A stretch of 64,000 nt of DNA from Methanocorpusculum vombati. Its GTDB lineage: Archaea; Halobacteriota; Methanomicrobia; Methanomicrobiales; Methanocorpusculaceae. The stretch spans positions 1 to 64,000 of the forward strand of contig NZ_JAPTGC010000007.1 in assembly GCF_026891935.1 (NCBI RefSeq), read 5' to 3'. Shown here in pieces: positions 63,705 to 64,000 of the stretch. Below the pieces are notes generated by a model. It saw nothing but the letters and a program-made list of their open reading frames with translations. It had not been told where the DNA came from and ran no database searches. The position numbers were made by a program, and so were the translations under genes. Position 1 is the first letter of the stretch; each line of letters begins with the position of its first letter.

Positions 63705-64000
63705 GATGAACAAGAGAATGATACTAATATAAGGAGGGAAAATTCCGGTGGAATCCCCGGAATGAAAAAACTCTCATGGAATATACATGAGCCGCATGCC
63801 TTTGGCCGGTTCCATTCGTCACTACGTGGCTCATAACATCACAGCATTTCTATCTTCTATTCAACGCAGTATTTCCGTGTTCTTCACGTATGTTCCGTGA
63901 TGTTTTTTATCTTTCAGTGTGTTCAGTGTTTTCGGTGGGTCTCAGAACTGTATGGACCCCCCCCAAACGACAGTCTTAATCCGTTCTCCTGCAATATTCT
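63705..64000. other. End spacer with a dispersed repeat copy
   Basis: No gene. Contains a second copy of the CATCAC-stem repeat (about 63829-63953) that is collinear with the copy at 52965-53054, including TTCCGTGATGTTTTTT at 63891-63908 and GTGGGTCTCAGAACTGTATGGAC near its end. Confidence 0.6.

Overview
The window is a stretch of a methanogenic archaeon's chromosome. Archaeal information genes (TATA-binding protein, TFS, PCNA, primase large subunit, FEN1, aIF5A, S17e, EndA), archaeal SRP RNA, geranylgeranyl-reductase lipid genes, an archaeosortase, F420H2 oxidase FprA and two formaldehyde-activating-enzyme genes (Fae, Fae-Hps) all point to a euryarchaeal methanogen. Gene content and style suggest order Methanomicrobiales, possibly Methanocorpusculum-like; the genus is an inference. 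Many genes have TATA-like boxes close to the start and few Shine-Dalgarno sites, and most end in oligo-T runs.

Layout. 1-1.6 kb: an AT-rich region with a tandem repeat, then a large type IV pilin-like gene. 1.7-9.2 kb: a translation block, metG on the plus strand facing the minus-strand series endA-trpS-pheS-pheT. 9.3-20.9 kb: a membrane-anchored surface protein, an HTH-V4R regulator, fae and fprA transcribed divergently, a BofA-like protein, a free-standing ThrRS editing domain, MetX with CBS domains, Fae-Hps, and small enzymes ending in a DNA glycosylase. 21-25.6 kb: phosphate uptake (DUF47-PiT), then a ferredoxin coupled to two tandem geranylgeranyl reductases. 25.7-32.6 kb: tRNA-Gly, a presenilin-like protease, FEN1, HIT protein, archaeosortase A, then TFS, TBP, PCNA and PriL. 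32.6-39.9 kb: acyl-CoA synthetase, HD protein, ThiN protein, S17e, then dapA-dapB, ferredoxin, an unknown protein and an M20 peptidase. 40-43 kb: two tandem lipoproteins, each built of four META-like repeats. 43-53 kb: a PadR module with a visible operator, agmatinase next to aIF5A, IMPase-NadK, a structured intergenic region that may encode an RNA, two M24 peptidases, and tRNA-Asn. 53.2-58.2 kb: a CAT-anticodon tRNA, SRP RNA, malate dehydrogenase, and modABC followed by a THEP1-type NTPase.

58.3-63.7 kb is an accessory island of predicted toxin-antitoxin pairs. Two MntA-HepT modules point away from each other around a nested palindrome. Their antitoxin promoters and N-terminal halves form a 301-bp inverted repeat that is about 98% identical, while the C-terminal halves and toxins differ. 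The second hepT seems to carry a one-base frameshift in a GGGG run. Next come a pilin fragment and an intact pilin, a HicA-like pair, and a Panacea (SocA-like)/RelE-like pair.

Pathway links: Fae and Fae-Hps join formaldehyde, tetrahydromethanopterin and ribulose-phosphate chemistry. Ferredoxin plus geranylgeranyl reductases fits archaeal lipid saturation. Agmatinase beside aIF5A fits the archaeal agmatine route to hypusine. DapA-DapB plus an M20 peptidase fits lysine synthesis. All calls come from reading the sequence; no database search was run.
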